A stretch of 64,000 bases of DNA from Cichorium intybus (GCA_023525715.1 CM042017.1:75936166-76000165); one strand, 5' to 3'. Counted from the stretch's first letter, positions 1-12,894 are shown. Made by a program: numbers and translations. The notes: a model not told the origin generated them from the sequence alone.

Positions 1-363
1 TTGACCAAAATCCAAATGAGGATTATAAAATAAATATAGCTAGCTATTACATAATAGAATTTTTTAGACCAAGATAGAGGATTTTTTGTAATTTTGTGTA
101 AATAAGACGTACAAAGATGAAAAACTTAGCTTTCTTCTCACTTTTTTTTAAGTTTCAACTTATTGTACAATACATAATTATACAAAAAGAAATACATAAT
201 TATACAAAAAGAAATTAAGATGAAAAGAAATTACAAACCAGTATGTGTGATGTCAAAATACAGTCCCCTATAAAAAACAACAATTGCAAATTTTTCCTCT
301 AAAGCATGATTCACAAGCCCTCGGAATTCAAAATGACTTTTGTGTATCAAAGTAATCTCATAC
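1..363. other. Duplicated 3' flank of TauE/SafE gene 1
   Basis: AT-rich sequence downstream of the stop codon of the first TauE/SafE gene. It aligns by eye with about 50441-50751 downstream of the second copy: shared words include 'aaataaatata', 'tagctattacataat' and 'cttattgtacaatacata'. The genomic duplication therefore extends past the stop codons and probably beyond the left window edge. No other gene is seen here. Confidence 0.7.
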
Positions 364-3300
364 TTAGGACTTGCATAGATTCTCAAATCCCATATATTCA
401 TGTTGTTGAATTTTATCAACAATGTTTAGAATTCCAACTCCACCTGCAGTTAAAAAAATACATGGGGTTGGAAAGAAACTTTGTTTCAATCATATTTAAT
501 ATAAGAACACAAAAGGGAAATCATCATTTTCATGACTTCCTCTAACAAGTTGTCTTTGTGTATTTAAGTAATGTAAGTAAAAAGAAACACTGATATATAT
601 AATATATAGGGTGAACACGAGGATTGAAAAAGAACCGATGTATATAAAAAACCAACATACTTACCTAATAAGATTGCACTAACGAATATGGTGAACGCGA
701 GGATGAATATAATTAAAGATGCTCGTCCAAGGATACTAATTATTCTTCTCACGACATGTTGCCCAACAAAAGCAGCAATTGTTGCAACCACGAGGAAGTA
801 GAATGCTGTGAAGTACTTGCAAGAGTTAGCAACGTACTTATATTTTTTTTAACCTATCGGCTATCGTAGTAACATACTTACATTTATTAACCGATTCTAG
901 CATTATGTATACTAAAACTTGTAACATACTTACAGGTTTCATGTAACATATTGCTATTATCACTAAAACGATGTAACCGTGTTGCTATTACGGGTTTGTT
1001 GTTTTTATGTGTGTATGATTATGATGTGCAAAGCAATGTAAGCCCGTTGTACTGATGGGTAAAGTATAAAGTACATTTTAGACATTGATCTCATCAAATT
1101 ATTAAAGCAATTTGTAATCAATAGCAACCTATTTCTCTTTTAACAATGGAAACATACTTTACTTTTTTAATTGTAGAAGTAATGTAATTCCTTTAAACAT
1201 AACAATAACATACTCACACTTTTTACGCACAATGGCAATGGAAAGTAGACTTACCATAAGGCACCGGGAACCGCTTGAGAATATAATATTCCACAACGCA
1301 CATTGATGATGAAAACATCATTACGAAAGTGGTTGTGGCACTTGAAACCTACATAAAATGTTTCAAGAACTTTAACACTATTTTCTTGAAATTAAAAACC
1401 TATTCTAAAATTGTCTATTTGCCTATTATCGTTTTTTGTTGGTGTCCCACATCAGCTAGACACTGTCCGATATGCCTTTATATATGTATGTTGAAGTAAG
1501 GGTTTTTTGAGACTAATTTCATACTATAGAGGAGTAAATGATACCTGAGCAGGTATTCCGAGCTCTAAGAAGAGTGGATTCATAATAAATCCACCACCTA
1601 GACCAAGTAAGCCTCCAGCCATGCCAGCTAAAACACCACCAGAGCAATACAATATTAATTGGCCAACTTTAACGTTGGTGTTTGAATCTCCCATGGATGA
1701 TATCTTTTTAGAGCCATTGTACAACCTTATAGCCTGGTAGCCGGATACCCCAAAAGAAATAGGAATCTAGAAGGAATAACAAAATTATATAGATGTAGCA
1801 TATGATAAGTTAACATGCAAGGTTGCAATATCATTTGGGCCAAATATAGAAAAAAAAAACACTTATATATTCACCAATTTATCGATTTGGCCATTTAACT
1901 ATTATTTGTAGCGATTGAACCATTATACCTTTTAACCATGATAAGTTACTATGCCAGTATCATTTTATATGGGATGGAAGACATAGGTTGAGAAAAACAG
2001 TATAGCTTGCTTAAACACATTATATGAGATTTTTGAAGATACCTGCAACAAGTTCAGCACCCAATACGATATCGAGCAAGTGGATGTATAAGTCTGTTTC
2101 ATCAAAAGACACAAACCGTAAGTTAATGGGAATCATAACATCAAAAGTTATTATAAAAATGATCAAGGAGAATATAATATAATAGTGAGTTGTGATAAAG
2201 AACCTTAGAAATCTGCAGTGCAAGAAATAAGACCCAAACAACGACAAGAAGCCCTAGTTCCTTCCAGCAAACATTCTCCCAAACAGTGACCTAAAAAGTT
2301 CCATGGTGGAATTTGTTGATAGTTCATATTAAACGTTATAATTGAAATGTCTCACTTAAAACTCATTTTTATTAAATATTAACCTCTTGTTTTAATGTTT
2401 CTTCGGCTTTTGTTTCATTGCTGGGCCCACCAGGGAGTAACTTGTAATCTACCGTATCAGCTCCTGCATGGTAATTGTGTGTACTTTAATTAAATAAAGA
2501 GCAAAGAAATTGTAATCAAAATGTTTTTTTTGAAGTAACAATAAATGAGGGCTGAATCAACACACCATTGGGCTCCAAATGCTTAGCCGCCTCCTGAAAA
2601 TGGTAAAAATGTTATGTTTTGAACATTAATAAAAATATGTACAAGATGTTTCTTTTTATTTATTTATTTAATGGTAGTATTTTTTATGACTTAAAATAGA
2701 AAAAGCATGCGGCTTTCCCGATAAGCCATTTTACAAATTTGCATGGTTTTGAATACCGAATCAGACCGGCCGGTCAAACCAGGAACAGTGTCTTTTCGGG
2801 TTCGGTTAGTTACAAAAAACCTGTTGTATGTGAATTGCTTAAAATCGTGCGGGTTAGTCAGGAAGAGGTAAAAACCAATTTACTCTTGAACTGACCCAAC
2901 TAGATCTATTTTGTGTAATTTTGTAATTTTAGGACTTAACAGACCGGTTGAACCATCGAACCGATACGCCCAGTTTGATGTCCCGTCCGGTTTTCAAAAC
3001 AATGCAATTTGCATTCATTTATTATCTGTTGTCAATTTCTCAAGCAATGCAAAAGAATAATTAAACATTACATTTTTCATAATGGTTTCCTTTTTCCATG
3101 TATCAACGCCTCTGCAAAAAGCCTTTGTGGATGTGCCTGCAAGTTTTTCAAGTATATATAATTATATAATATATATACACACAACATGTCATTTGATGAA
3201 CAACCATGCAAGTAGAAATAAAATCTTTGAAAAGAATACCTAAAAATAGAACAATTAGCAGGATTGTGACCATCCAATCAGCAAAAATAACATTGCAGGA

Positions 3301-5728
3301 AACTCCAATACTAATTCCCAACATTAACATTGGTTGGATAAGAACTGCGAGTTCATAGTCCATGACTGGCATATCAAGTGTTGGATGCCTTAATTTAAGA
3401 TTGTAGCAAACAGTGGCGATTGTTACACCCATAACCATACCTACAAAACAGAAACAAATGATATACAGAACAGAACAGAACAGAACAGAACAGAACAGAA
3501 CAGAACAGAACAGAACAGAACAGAACAGAACAGAACAGAACAGAACAGAACAGAACAGTGTCATGCATCGGGACTGATGTCAATGAAACAAAGAGTGCAA
3601 TTTTTGTTCCACAAAGAAAATGGATGAAGATAGGACAAAGACTTGTCCACGATATTTCTTTAGTGAAAAAGACGTAAATGCGCTTGTTTCTTACATTTTG
3701 AAATGGCTGTTGCTGATTTAGGATCAAACCCAGAAATGAGGTTAAGCATAGCTACAAATATACCACCACCTCCAATACCACCTGCACTCCCAAAAGCTGC
3801 TCCACAGAAACCGATAAAGGTACCAGCCACAATTTTCCACCCAAATTCCATTTCCTATGAAACACATTAAAGATAAAGGTGATGAGATTCAATGTTTTAA
3901 AACCTGGGTTTTTTGTTGAGCTGGTGTGGTGATCGGGTCACTGATTATCCTATATTCCTATTCAACCGCTAGATCAACCCAATTTTCATACATTTTATAA
4001 TTTTTAGGATAATTATATATTTGTAAAACAATAGAGAATGTAATTAGAGTTTTTTGGACCAATTTTAGAAGTTTTATTAAATTTGAGTAACTAATTAATG
4101 ACCAATTTTAGAAGTTTAAGTCTTGAACTCTTTGGTCCAGTTTTTTAAGCCTAAATTCGGAATTTTGTTAACTACCGGGTCAACCCGGTTTTGGGGTAAC
4201 CGATCCAACCGGATTTTTGAGAAACTCAGTCGGTTCAATCCGAGTAAGAAATTAGCAAAACTCGGTCCTAATTGACCCGCTCTTTTCACTGGGTCAGGGT
4301 CTAACCGATTCGACCGGCCGGGTCAACCCGGCTTTTAAAACATTGATGAGAGTGAAAGAGCATTTAGGTCTTTTACAGAAACGAAGATCGAGTTTCAGAC
4401 TCGGTTCCCATCTTGTTCCTCCATTTTGGTTTAATAACTACGTGAAAAAATTATTGCCTTTTATTTTGTAACGAGTCACAAAGTAATTATATGGCTTTGC
4501 ATAAAGGCTTTCATATTTTAAAAACTTAATTGCATATTCTGATGAGTGATGACATAGTACTTGCTAATATGTGAACATGCATATAAACTACCAATCTTTG
4601 CAAAAGAATATATAAAATTGATTTGTTTGGCCCTTAAGATTCCATAATGATGCAACGTGCGAAGCTAAAAATTTCATAGTGTCTATAATATAAAGATTCA
4701 ATTGCTATCAGTTATGCGTCACCTAGCGATATACTACATTATTTAAACATAAGGAAGTAAGAAATAATGTCCCCTAGTTCTATTTCATCTCAGATTGACT
4801 CTGATTAATTAAATGAAAGAGAAGTTATGAATCTCTATACGTTCATCTTGGATTGACTCTGATTAATCAAATGAAAGAGAAGTTGTGACTTTCTATACGT
4901 TTATTAAACAAAATCTTAAATATTGCGATGATGTAAATACAGCAACCAATGTACCTCTTACCACATTTTAAAGGTTGTGTACCAATTGTTTTAAAAAAGA
5001 TGAGTCTTTGAACTACTTGTTACTTGAAAGAATTTGCAATTGAGATTTTTTTTAAAAGACTAAGATTCAACTCCCAGCGGTTATGCCTCGCCTAGATACA
5101 TTCTTTAAACATAAAGAATTAATAAAAAAAAGGGCTCTACTCTTATTTCATCTCAGATCCACTCTGACTAATTAAATGAAAGAGAAGCATTTGACTTTCT
5201 ATCTGTTTATAAAACAAAAATCTGAACATTGCGATGACGTAGATACAGCAAGTAATGTACCTCTTACCACGTCTTAAAGGTTGTGTACCATGTTTTTCCA
5301 AAATTATGAATCTTTGAACAAATATTTACATGAAAGAAATTGCAGTTAAGAATGAAACAAGCTGTTCTAAAAATGCGTAGAAACAAAAAAATAAGGAGTT
5401 TGTCAACGGACTTAGAATTTGCAATTTGTATATTCAGTAAAGTACACACATAGAAAACTTGTAAAAGCGAAGAAACTCCATGGAAGAAGAAACTTACAGG
5501 CCAAACATGCTGATAACCAGATCCATTTGTTTGAAACAAATAATTTGCCAATTTCTCAAAATAACCAAATCTCATATCCCCATCGACATCCGCTATCACT
5601 GCTGTTGCCAAATCTTCTTTTATTCCGCTTCTGTCTGCTGAAGCGAGCATCGAAGCTGTCACGACCATAATTACAGTCACCGTTATGGATCTCATGATCC
5701 TCCATTTTTTCAATCCATTTTCCGCCAT
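364..5728 (-). CDS. Sulfite exporter TauE/SafE family protein, copy 1 (12 exons)
   Basis: Spliced gene for a polytopic membrane protein of the TauE/SafE (DUF81) family, whose members are proposed to export sulfur-containing organic anions; the plant substrate is not shown by the sequence. Exons read from the splice borders: 5728-5498, 3854-3695, 3440-3240, 3136-3072, 2593-2566, 2463-2384, 2290-2204, 2093-2043, 1766-1545, 1348-1255, 805-665, 443-364. Together they give 1440 nt, an open frame of 479 aa, and all introns are GT...AG. The start is MAENGLKKW. A hydrophobic N-terminal segment lies near residues 11-31. The two halves of the family fold are marked by glycine-rich helices: GSAGGIGGGGIFV near 98-110 and GGLLGLGGGF near 352-361. 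Other family hallmarks are HVWPEMEFGW across junction 1-2, the FADWM motif in exon 3, and GFENLC at the C-terminus. Length suits plant members (about 470-480 aa). No break is seen. Introns 1 and 4 each carry a MITE. Confidence 0.93.
2741..3005. mobile_element. MITE-like TIR element in intron 4 of TauE copy 1
   Basis: Inverted termini GCATGGTTTTGAATACCG (left) and the complement of CGGTTTTCAAAACAATGC (right), flanked by a direct AATTT on both sides (2736-2740 and 3006-3010). The inside is rich in 'ccggttgaacc'-type words. The same intron in copy 2 is only about 90 bases and lacks it, so it probably inserted after the gene duplication. Superfamily not assigned. Confidence 0.7.
3466..3558. repeat. 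(CAGAA)n pentanucleotide microsatellite, intron 2 of TauE copy 1
   Basis: About 18.6 uninterrupted units of CAGAA on the plus strand, which is TTCTG on the transcribed strand. It ends about 25 bases upstream of the acceptor of exon 3, the place where the polypyrimidine tract lies. The paralogue has a shorter version in the same place (53114-53172). Confidence 0.95.
3888..4344. mobile_element. MITE-like TIR element in intron 1 of TauE copy 1
   Basis: Termini AATGTTTTAAAACC (3891) and its inverted match GGCTTTTAAAACATT (ending 4344). The direct repeat GATGAGA occurs at 3881-3887 and 4345-4351 and reads as a target-site duplication. The interior is full of 'cgggtcaacccgg' words. The paralogue has an empty site ('gataagaatgagaagggc' near 53500), which supports insertion after duplication. 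The 7-8 bp duplication would suit a hAT-type MITE, but this is not certain. Confidence 0.7.
4640..5290. repeat. Direct duplication inside intron 1 of TauE copy 1
   Basis: The text around 4780-4980 (ending 'aatgtacctcttaccac') is repeated, diverged, at about 5140-5290. A shorter module, 'gattgactctgattaat...gaaagagaagtt', is additionally doubled at 4795-4890. Copy 2 of the gene has a related shorter duplication near 55560-55760. No coding potential is seen. Confidence 0.7.
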
Positions 5729-5907
5729 TTGGTTTACTGATTCAGAAGCCTTGGAGACTTCTCAGTTGAACTGAGCAAAGAAATTCGAAAACCAAACCCA
5801 AACAAATAACAAAGAAAATGCTGCTTTCCAAAAGAGTAGCTCGTGTATGTGTGTAGTGAGTGCATGTACGTGAGAGAGGGTAGAGCGGGTGACAGGGAGC
5901 CATTTGG

Positions 5908-5922
5908 TGATAATTTATAGGG
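5908..5922 (-). promoter_or_regulatory. Probable TATA box of TauE copy 1
   Basis: Minus-strand CTATAAATTATCACCAAAT about 190 bases upstream of the start codon. The same core, TATAAATTATCACCAAAT, lies upstream of copy 2, so it is the best conserved piece of the two promoters. The transcription start is not known. Confidence 0.55.
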
Positions 5923-5980
5923 ATAATGTCAACTCTATGGGTTTTGGTTTAAAATATCTATTATTTATATTTTTTTAATG

Positions 5981-6206
5981 TTTTTTTTTTTTTGGAAACG
6001 GCAATTTTAACACCTTGAGGGTACTCAGCCTTGCACCCAGTGCGGTTTGCGATTACCTATGGTGCAAAGCCTTTCCCCTCCGCCTGTTTATTCGCCGCCC
6101 AAGGAAAATCCCCCATATGGGGTTAGTTGGAGTCGAACTCCAGACCTCCCACCACATGGGTATATAACCCGGGTGCATCCACCGAGCTAGGCTAGGCTTC
6201 ACTTGC
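5981..6206 (-). mobile_element. tRNA-derived SINE
   Basis: Read on the minus strand it begins with an A-box-like TAGCTCGGTGG, then a B-box-like GGAGTTCGACTCC, and ends in a poly(A) run. It is flanked by near-identical direct repeats ATATTTTTTTAATG (5967-5980) and ATATTTTTTTAAATG (6207-6221), as expected from LINE-type insertion. It is not a functional tRNA: no cloverleaf 3' half is present. Confidence 0.8.
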
Positions 6207-6609
6207 ATATTTTTTTAAATGTTCATTAGTCATTACGTATATGTATATTCTTTATAGTCTAGGTCACCAAATTATAAAAAACTGTTATGAAAAGTAATGT
6301 TTAAAAATCGGTTTTTAATCGAACCGGTTCGGTGACATTTTTGTTTCAATTGTCGGGTCAAACTGGTTTCTAGAATTTTTATGTGTTTTTTTTATTTTAT
6401 TTTCGTGCATACATATGTATATATACATGGCCGTTCCAAACATATTTTGGACCCGGGCGAGAAAAAATATACACCCCTCAAAGTCACAAATACAATAAAA
6501 TTTTAAAAACAATCACAATATTTACAAAAATAATTAGTAATTGCTTATATTAATAAAAACACAATTATACCCACAATGTTTACAAAAACAAATACTTTAA
6601 AGGAATTAA

Positions 6610-6850
6610 CATACTTCTTCTAGCTTTTTTAGATACAAAATCATTGATACTCGTATCAAGATCAATTTTATCTAGCACATATTTCTCTATACATAATATT
6701 GTCAAGTCATTCAACATTTCTTGTACATTTTTGACCTTAGGTAGTTCTTCAATAACTTCAGCTTTGAAAAACTTCTTTCTGCAGACACAATAGTAACGGG
6801 AATGGTTAACAAGATTCTATATGTAATAAAAACATTTGGGTAACAATCGA
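6610..6850 (-). pseudogene. hAT transposase C-terminal dimerisation domain, broken
   Basis: Minus-strand translation gives PNVFITYRILLTIPVTIVSA, directly followed by ERSFSKLKLLKNYLRS. This is the signature of the hAT C-terminal dimerisation region (zinc-finger MYM/TTF-type hAT proteins of plants). The frame then shifts and continues in another frame as EMLNDLTILCIEKYVLDKID and DFVSKKARR. At least one frameshift is therefore needed, and the protein cannot be made. The N-terminal half is not recognisable upstream. Confidence 0.8.
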
Positions 6851-7402
6851 CAGCTTTAACAAAGTCAAAATTTCAATTGCGGACATTATATTATTAGGTA
6901 AAGTCATTTGCAAAACTCTTAATTCAGATAAAGTTCATTTTAATCCACATCGGACACAATGTCATTAGAAAAATTAGTAGCAAACTTTATACAACTTTCT
7001 TTAATTTATTTTCATTTAATGACTTTAATTTCTTTGAATTATATAAAAATCCAAAAATACTTACAAATGTATTTAATTGTTCAAATCTATTTTTCAATGA
7101 ATCATTAAGCAATAAGCTATAGAGTCGAGAGAGACAAACAAAGTTGAGAGATTCAGAGATTTAGAAGGAGAACGATTGAACGAATCTGAAGTACCTGTTA
7201 CACACTTACGGTGGGAATGATCGGTTTCACAATAGACAAGGGGACTGACGACCATTGTAGTTCTTTGGAACGATTTGGGAAAAGTGTAGAATTGATTTCC
7301 CACTAATCCACTTGTGACAACTGACAAGGCCGACCCTCTAAACTTAGCTTCTTTCTTTGGGCTTATATGTTGGGCTACTTGGGCTAATAGCTATTCAATT
7401 TT

Positions 7403-7622
<220 letters not shown>

Positions 7623-7700
7623 ATCTTAGAATTTTTGGGCCTCTATAGCCATGGGCCTTGGGCGGTCGCCTGAGTCGTCCATCGTCAAGGCCGGGCCTAT

Positions 7701-8319
7701 ATATATAACTAACAATTTGACATCAATAAATTTAAACATTAAAAATAAATAAGTTGTAGATCAATCAAAATACATTACAAATAAATCAAAAAGAAACATA
7801 ACGATAATACCAAACAAAATATAGTTTCAAATGAATATTAACACATCAATATCAAACAAATCATGGAAGCCCAAGAAAACACCGATCCATTCCGGTTCAC
7901 TACAATCGCTTCAACTAGTTTTTTTACTAAAATCGAACGGTCCATTCCGGTCAAGAAATCATCATAAACCATTTCTAATTAAACTGCCCTCCATCTTTCC
8001 ATGTCGTTGACGTGTCGTCCACATGGATAATAACTTCTACCAACACATGTGCAAGACACGTGATACAACTAAGCATCTAGGCAAAAGGATTGCCATATTC
8101 AGAATAGCCTCGAGTGAATATTGTTTTGAGCAACAAAAGTTTGTCCACAAAATTCATTCTCGATTCGAATATTTATCTCGAAACCTGATTAATTCGAATA
8201 TTCTTTCTTTAATCTCAGTTCACACCTTCTCATTTCAAATCCAACACCAAATTTAGATTAGTTTAAAAGGAATAATTTTTAGAGATTTTGGTAAGTAACA
8301 CACAAGGAAACCATAATGG
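7701..8319. other. Intergenic, no recognised feature
   Basis: AT-rich sequence between the hAT relic and the CACTA-linked protease relic. Short open frames such as the 77-codon one at 8023 resemble nothing I recognise. The left end of the CACTA element should lie here or further left, but no CACTACTACA terminus is visible. Confidence 0.5.
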
Positions 8320-9125
8320 CCTCTCCTCCTATCTTTTGCCTTAGCCAATGGCTAAGAAATTGTAAGTATGCTTAATTTTATTGTTATTTGTTGTTACAAT
8401 ATTTTGGTTTTAAATTGTCTCTATTAGCTAATCTTAATATGCCTTTGTCTTTTATTTAGGATTCTACATTCTGTTGCACGAATGAAGAACAAATGCGCCT
8501 TTCTAAACCCACATAGGATTCATGGGAAAGAATGCCAAGAAAACCCGGAAAGTGTCATCAGTTACTTAGTCGAAGCGATGCACATTTATCAAGGAAAAGA
8601 CCTTTTTGTTGCACCATATTTGCAAAGGTATATTATGTCATTATGATTATTTTTACAACTTTTCCATATTTGTTGTCTATACTAAAACTTTGAACATTAC
8701 AAGTGAGCATTGGGTCTTGTTGGTGATTTGTCCTCGTAATCGCACCGGCTACATTTTGGATTCACTAAGGAGTCCTACTTTTAAGCCTGTGGACACTTAC
8801 TACCTGCTCAAAAACATGTGGACACGTAAGAAATTTCTTAAAATTGTCATTCCTTTTTATAGTTTTTTAAAACAAACCTTTTATTTTCTCAGGGCTTTTG
8901 CGAGGTACGGGGAAGACGTATCGAATCCAATTAGTTGGACACTCGCCGAGGTAATTCGCGTCACTATTATTCCAAACCAATAGATACGGTAGTTATATTT
9001 GTTGGTTAATGTATTTGTGATAAAATTTAGTGCAATCAACAAACGGGCGATTGGGAGTGTGGATACTATGTAATGAAATAGATGCTAGATTTTGTGATGA
9101 GTGGGCAACATGGATTCCTAAGTAG
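8320..9125 (+). pseudogene. Ulp1-like cysteine protease of a CACTA element, broken
   Basis: A C48 (Ulp1/SUMO-protease-like) domain split by short introns, as often found next to CACTA transposases. A first exon reads ILHSVARMKNKCAFLNPHRI. The next carries the catalytic histidine in SEHWVLLVICPRNRTG and the aspartate in YILDSLRSP. After an intron come ISWTLAE and CNQQTGDWECGYYVMK with the catalytic cysteine. The tryptophan codon expected after YYVMK is TAG, and the continuation MLDFVMSGQHGF lies behind this stop. The exon between 8893 and 8950 also fails to join in frame. The gene is therefore inactive. A short intron sits between 8376 and 8460. Confidence 0.75.
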
Positions 9126-9799
9126 AGTAAGCTCTTAAACATAGTGTTTTTCATTTTGTTTATATGACAAGTAGACTTTTTTTTCAGTTATATAACATTT
9201 TTAGTTTGTTGTTTTCATATAGACTGCTACTCCTTGGAATGATGAAACCCCCTTTTCAGAACCCATTTTGGTTTCAATTGTTGTGAAGTGGGCTTCACAA
9301 TTTTTGAGTAATTATATGAAAGATCTGGTTAGGCAAAAAACAAATATTTGGTTAGTTGTTTATCCTGACAACATTAAATTTTTGTTTAAGCCTAGGTTTC
9401 TTTTAAACTATACATGATTTTCTAACATTGGTTCTTTTTTATTGTCTAGATATTGCAAACCAGGAGGCAGAAGGCACAAGGACAAAAAATGGGGTTGTTG
9501 AGATTGACTATGGTTATCTAGTTAGTTTTTTAGTTTTTGGGGATGTTGAGATTGACTTATTGGTTAACTAGTTAGTTTTTTAGTTTTCTATTATTGTTGA
9601 ACATTTTTTTATTATTATGGTAGTAATACTTGTTACTAAGAATATTAAATTTCATATTCAATGTTGATTAAGTAGTTGATGACATCTTTATTGTTTTTTT
9701 CATATGTAGTATATTGAAATTGTTTTGTTCTTAGTTCAATAACATTAGGATGTATGGAGTCCTGCATGTTTTGTAATGCATTGTAATATATTAAATTTT

Positions 9800-10126
9800 G
9801 GAAAAGGGTAAAGGACCCGGTTGTTTTTTTTTTACAAAACCGGGTATAGTAATACAAATGTAATATCTTAAAATCTAGAAAAGAGTAAAGGACCCGGTTG
9901 TTTTTATTACAAAACCGGGTAGAATAGCGGTTAAAAAGGGTTTTTGTTTAATAAAAAAGATCCTAATCCTGGAAGGAAACCGGGTTTTATTTATGTTAAT
10001 ATGACCCGATAGAAAACCGGGTTTTATATGTTTCTCCTTATATGACCCGGCCACAAATAACCCGGATGTAAAACCGGGTCCTATTAGGTGTTTTAACCGG
10101 GTCTTTTGACCTTTTCTGTAGTAGTG
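9800..10126. mobile_element. Right end of a CACTA (En/Spm) element with subterminal repeats
   Basis: Ends in CTTTTCTGTAGTAGTG, which is the inverted form of the plant CACTA terminus CACTACTACAGAAAAG. The last 320 bases hold at least eight copies in both orientations of an AAACCGGGT word, the usual transposase-binding subterminal array. A 3-bp target repeat (TCA) follows, but the left end is not found, so the element appears truncated on its left. Confidence 0.85.
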
Positions 10127-10318
10127 TCATAATCTGACTTTTAGGGTTGTTAAAAAATTTAAACGGTTACATTTAATTGTATAATTATTCTTTACCTATT
10201 TTTGAATAACATAAATTCTGACACTTGCATCCGCATTTATATTTCCATTAACATAGGAAATCTAATGATTGCAAACTGTCCTAAAATTTTTTTAACAACA
10301 AGAGACTTCAATAACCAA

Positions 10319-10451
10319 AGGTTTGTAGCTTAGTGATATCAGGTGATATCATCTCTATTTGAGATTGAGGGTTCAAGATCGTCGAAAGCATAGGTGGAAT
10401 TTAGGAGTAGATTATAATAGGATTAGATTTGCCGTTCCAAAGAAAAAAAAA
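10319..10451 (+). mobile_element. tRNA-derived SINE
   Basis: Begins GGTTTGTAGCTTAGTGATATCA (A-box-like), has GAGGGTTCAAGATC (B-box-like) about 45 bases on, and ends with an A-rich tail (10441-10451). It belongs to a different family from the SINE at 5981-6206. Target repeats not found. Confidence 0.65.
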
Positions 10452-10779
10452 GCTAGCAAAAATGTAGGAGTTACAAAAGAGTTAAACAGACAGACTTGGG
10501 ATCATTACACAAAACCGAACAATCTAAAGTGAGACCTTTGCTACCCGTGATTTTAATCCAGCTGTACGTAGCACGGTGTTGCAAAACTCGGCCAACTCAG
10601 CCGAGTACTCGGACGCGGCTATAAAACTCGGACTCGATCCTACTCGGTTAAACTCGCTCTAACTCGGGTGTACTCGGGATTTAATTTAATCAAATTAATA
10701 TATATCCAAAAATATCACAATTTTACCCAATCAATAGAAATCAAATTTTAAATTGATACCAGTTTTCTAAATTACACGT

Positions 10780-11570
10780 AAATGTTCATAGATGAATATT
10801 GTGTTTCATATTTATCATTTAGAAATATCATAATTTTCTGGATCAAAAACAAAAAACGTGTCTTGGTCATCAATAATTGTTCCTGGTTTCAAGGTGATTT
10901 TCGGTTAGTATATGTTCATAGATGAACATATGTTCATGGATGAACATTTATATAAAAATATGAAATTAGACGTGTTAAAAAATGTTCATAACTAAACATG
11001 TATGAGTATATATACATTTATATAAAAACTCAAATGTTCATAATTGAACATGGATGAATATATATATAAAAACTCAAATATTCATAACTGAACATGGATG
11101 AACAATTATACAAAAATTCAAAAACTAGTCACTTATGAACATATGTTTTTAAAAGAACATATGTTCGTGGATGAACATTCATACAAAAACTCAAAAACCA
11201 GTCACTTGTGAACATATGTTCATAGATGAACATATGTTCATGGATGAACATTTATACATGGATGAACATTCATACAAAAACTCAAAAACCATAAACTTGT
11301 GAACATATGTTCATAGATGAACATATATGTTCATAGATGAACATATATGTTCATAGATGAACATATGTTCGTGATGAACATTTCTACATGGATGAACATT
11401 TATACAAAAACTCAAACGTTCATAACTGAACATGGATCAACATTGATACAAAAACTAAAAAATTGATCACTTTTGAACATGTGTTCATCTATGAACATAT
11501 GTTCATGGATGAATATGTATACCAAAAACAAGAAATTATTCATGTTCATACATGTTCACAACCGAACATG
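10780..11570. repeat. Imperfect minisatellite of 'gttcatagatgaacatat' type
   Basis: About 800 bases made of variants of 'ATGTTCATGGATGAACAT' alternating with 'tatacaaaaactcaaaa'. The core is a self-complementary unit (GTTCAT...ATGAAC), so the array can fold into many small hairpins. Confidence 0.85.
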
Positions 11571-12141
11571 TATACAAAAACTAAGAAATTAGTCTCGTTC
11601 TCTCTTATGTTGCAATCAAAACAGATCACTACCACCATCATTGTTCTCCATTCTGCTGCAATCACATGCCTTCTTCCTCTTCTCTTCTGTTGCAATCAGA
11701 CACCGCCATCATCATCATCGTTATCTCTATAGCTGAAATCGAACAGCACCACCACCTCAGGTTGCCATCGGCCGGCCTTTGAAGCAACCTGATGCCATCG
11801 CCATTCCCTTTCATTCTTCTTTTCTTCAAGTCACGATCGTCATGGTGGACTATGGTCAGAGTTTTTTCTGTGAAGAGATGGAGAGATGGATTGATTTCAT
11901 CATCTGTGTATGTTGATTTTCAATTTGGAATGCCTTAAAAATAGGAAAGGAAGTTGATGATTTCAATCCTTTCCTAAATAAAAATAATTGTAAAAAGTCT
12001 TATTTACGCCTCCAGCTTTATTTTAAAAATAAAAATAATTTTATTTAAATCAAATAATATTATCCATTGATTTAATGATCCAATGGCTTAAAATGGGCAC
12101 ATATGATTCTATGGATAAAAGGGATTCTATGTTGATCCTCT

Positions 12142-12894
<753 letters not shown>

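Noticed and set aside
3148..3727. Open frames of 110-138 codons with FCSVLFCSVL repeats
   Set aside because: They are read-through of the (TTCTG)n microsatellite and parts of TauE intron 2 and exon 3, not separate genes.
5981..6206. Possible tRNA gene because of A and B box
   Set aside because: The cloverleaf 3' half is missing, a poly(A) tail and target repeats are present; this is a SINE.
7880..7915. CACTACAA near 7896 as the left end of the CACTA element
   Set aside because: Does not extend to CACTACTACAGAAAA and lacks the subterminal AAACCGGGT array.
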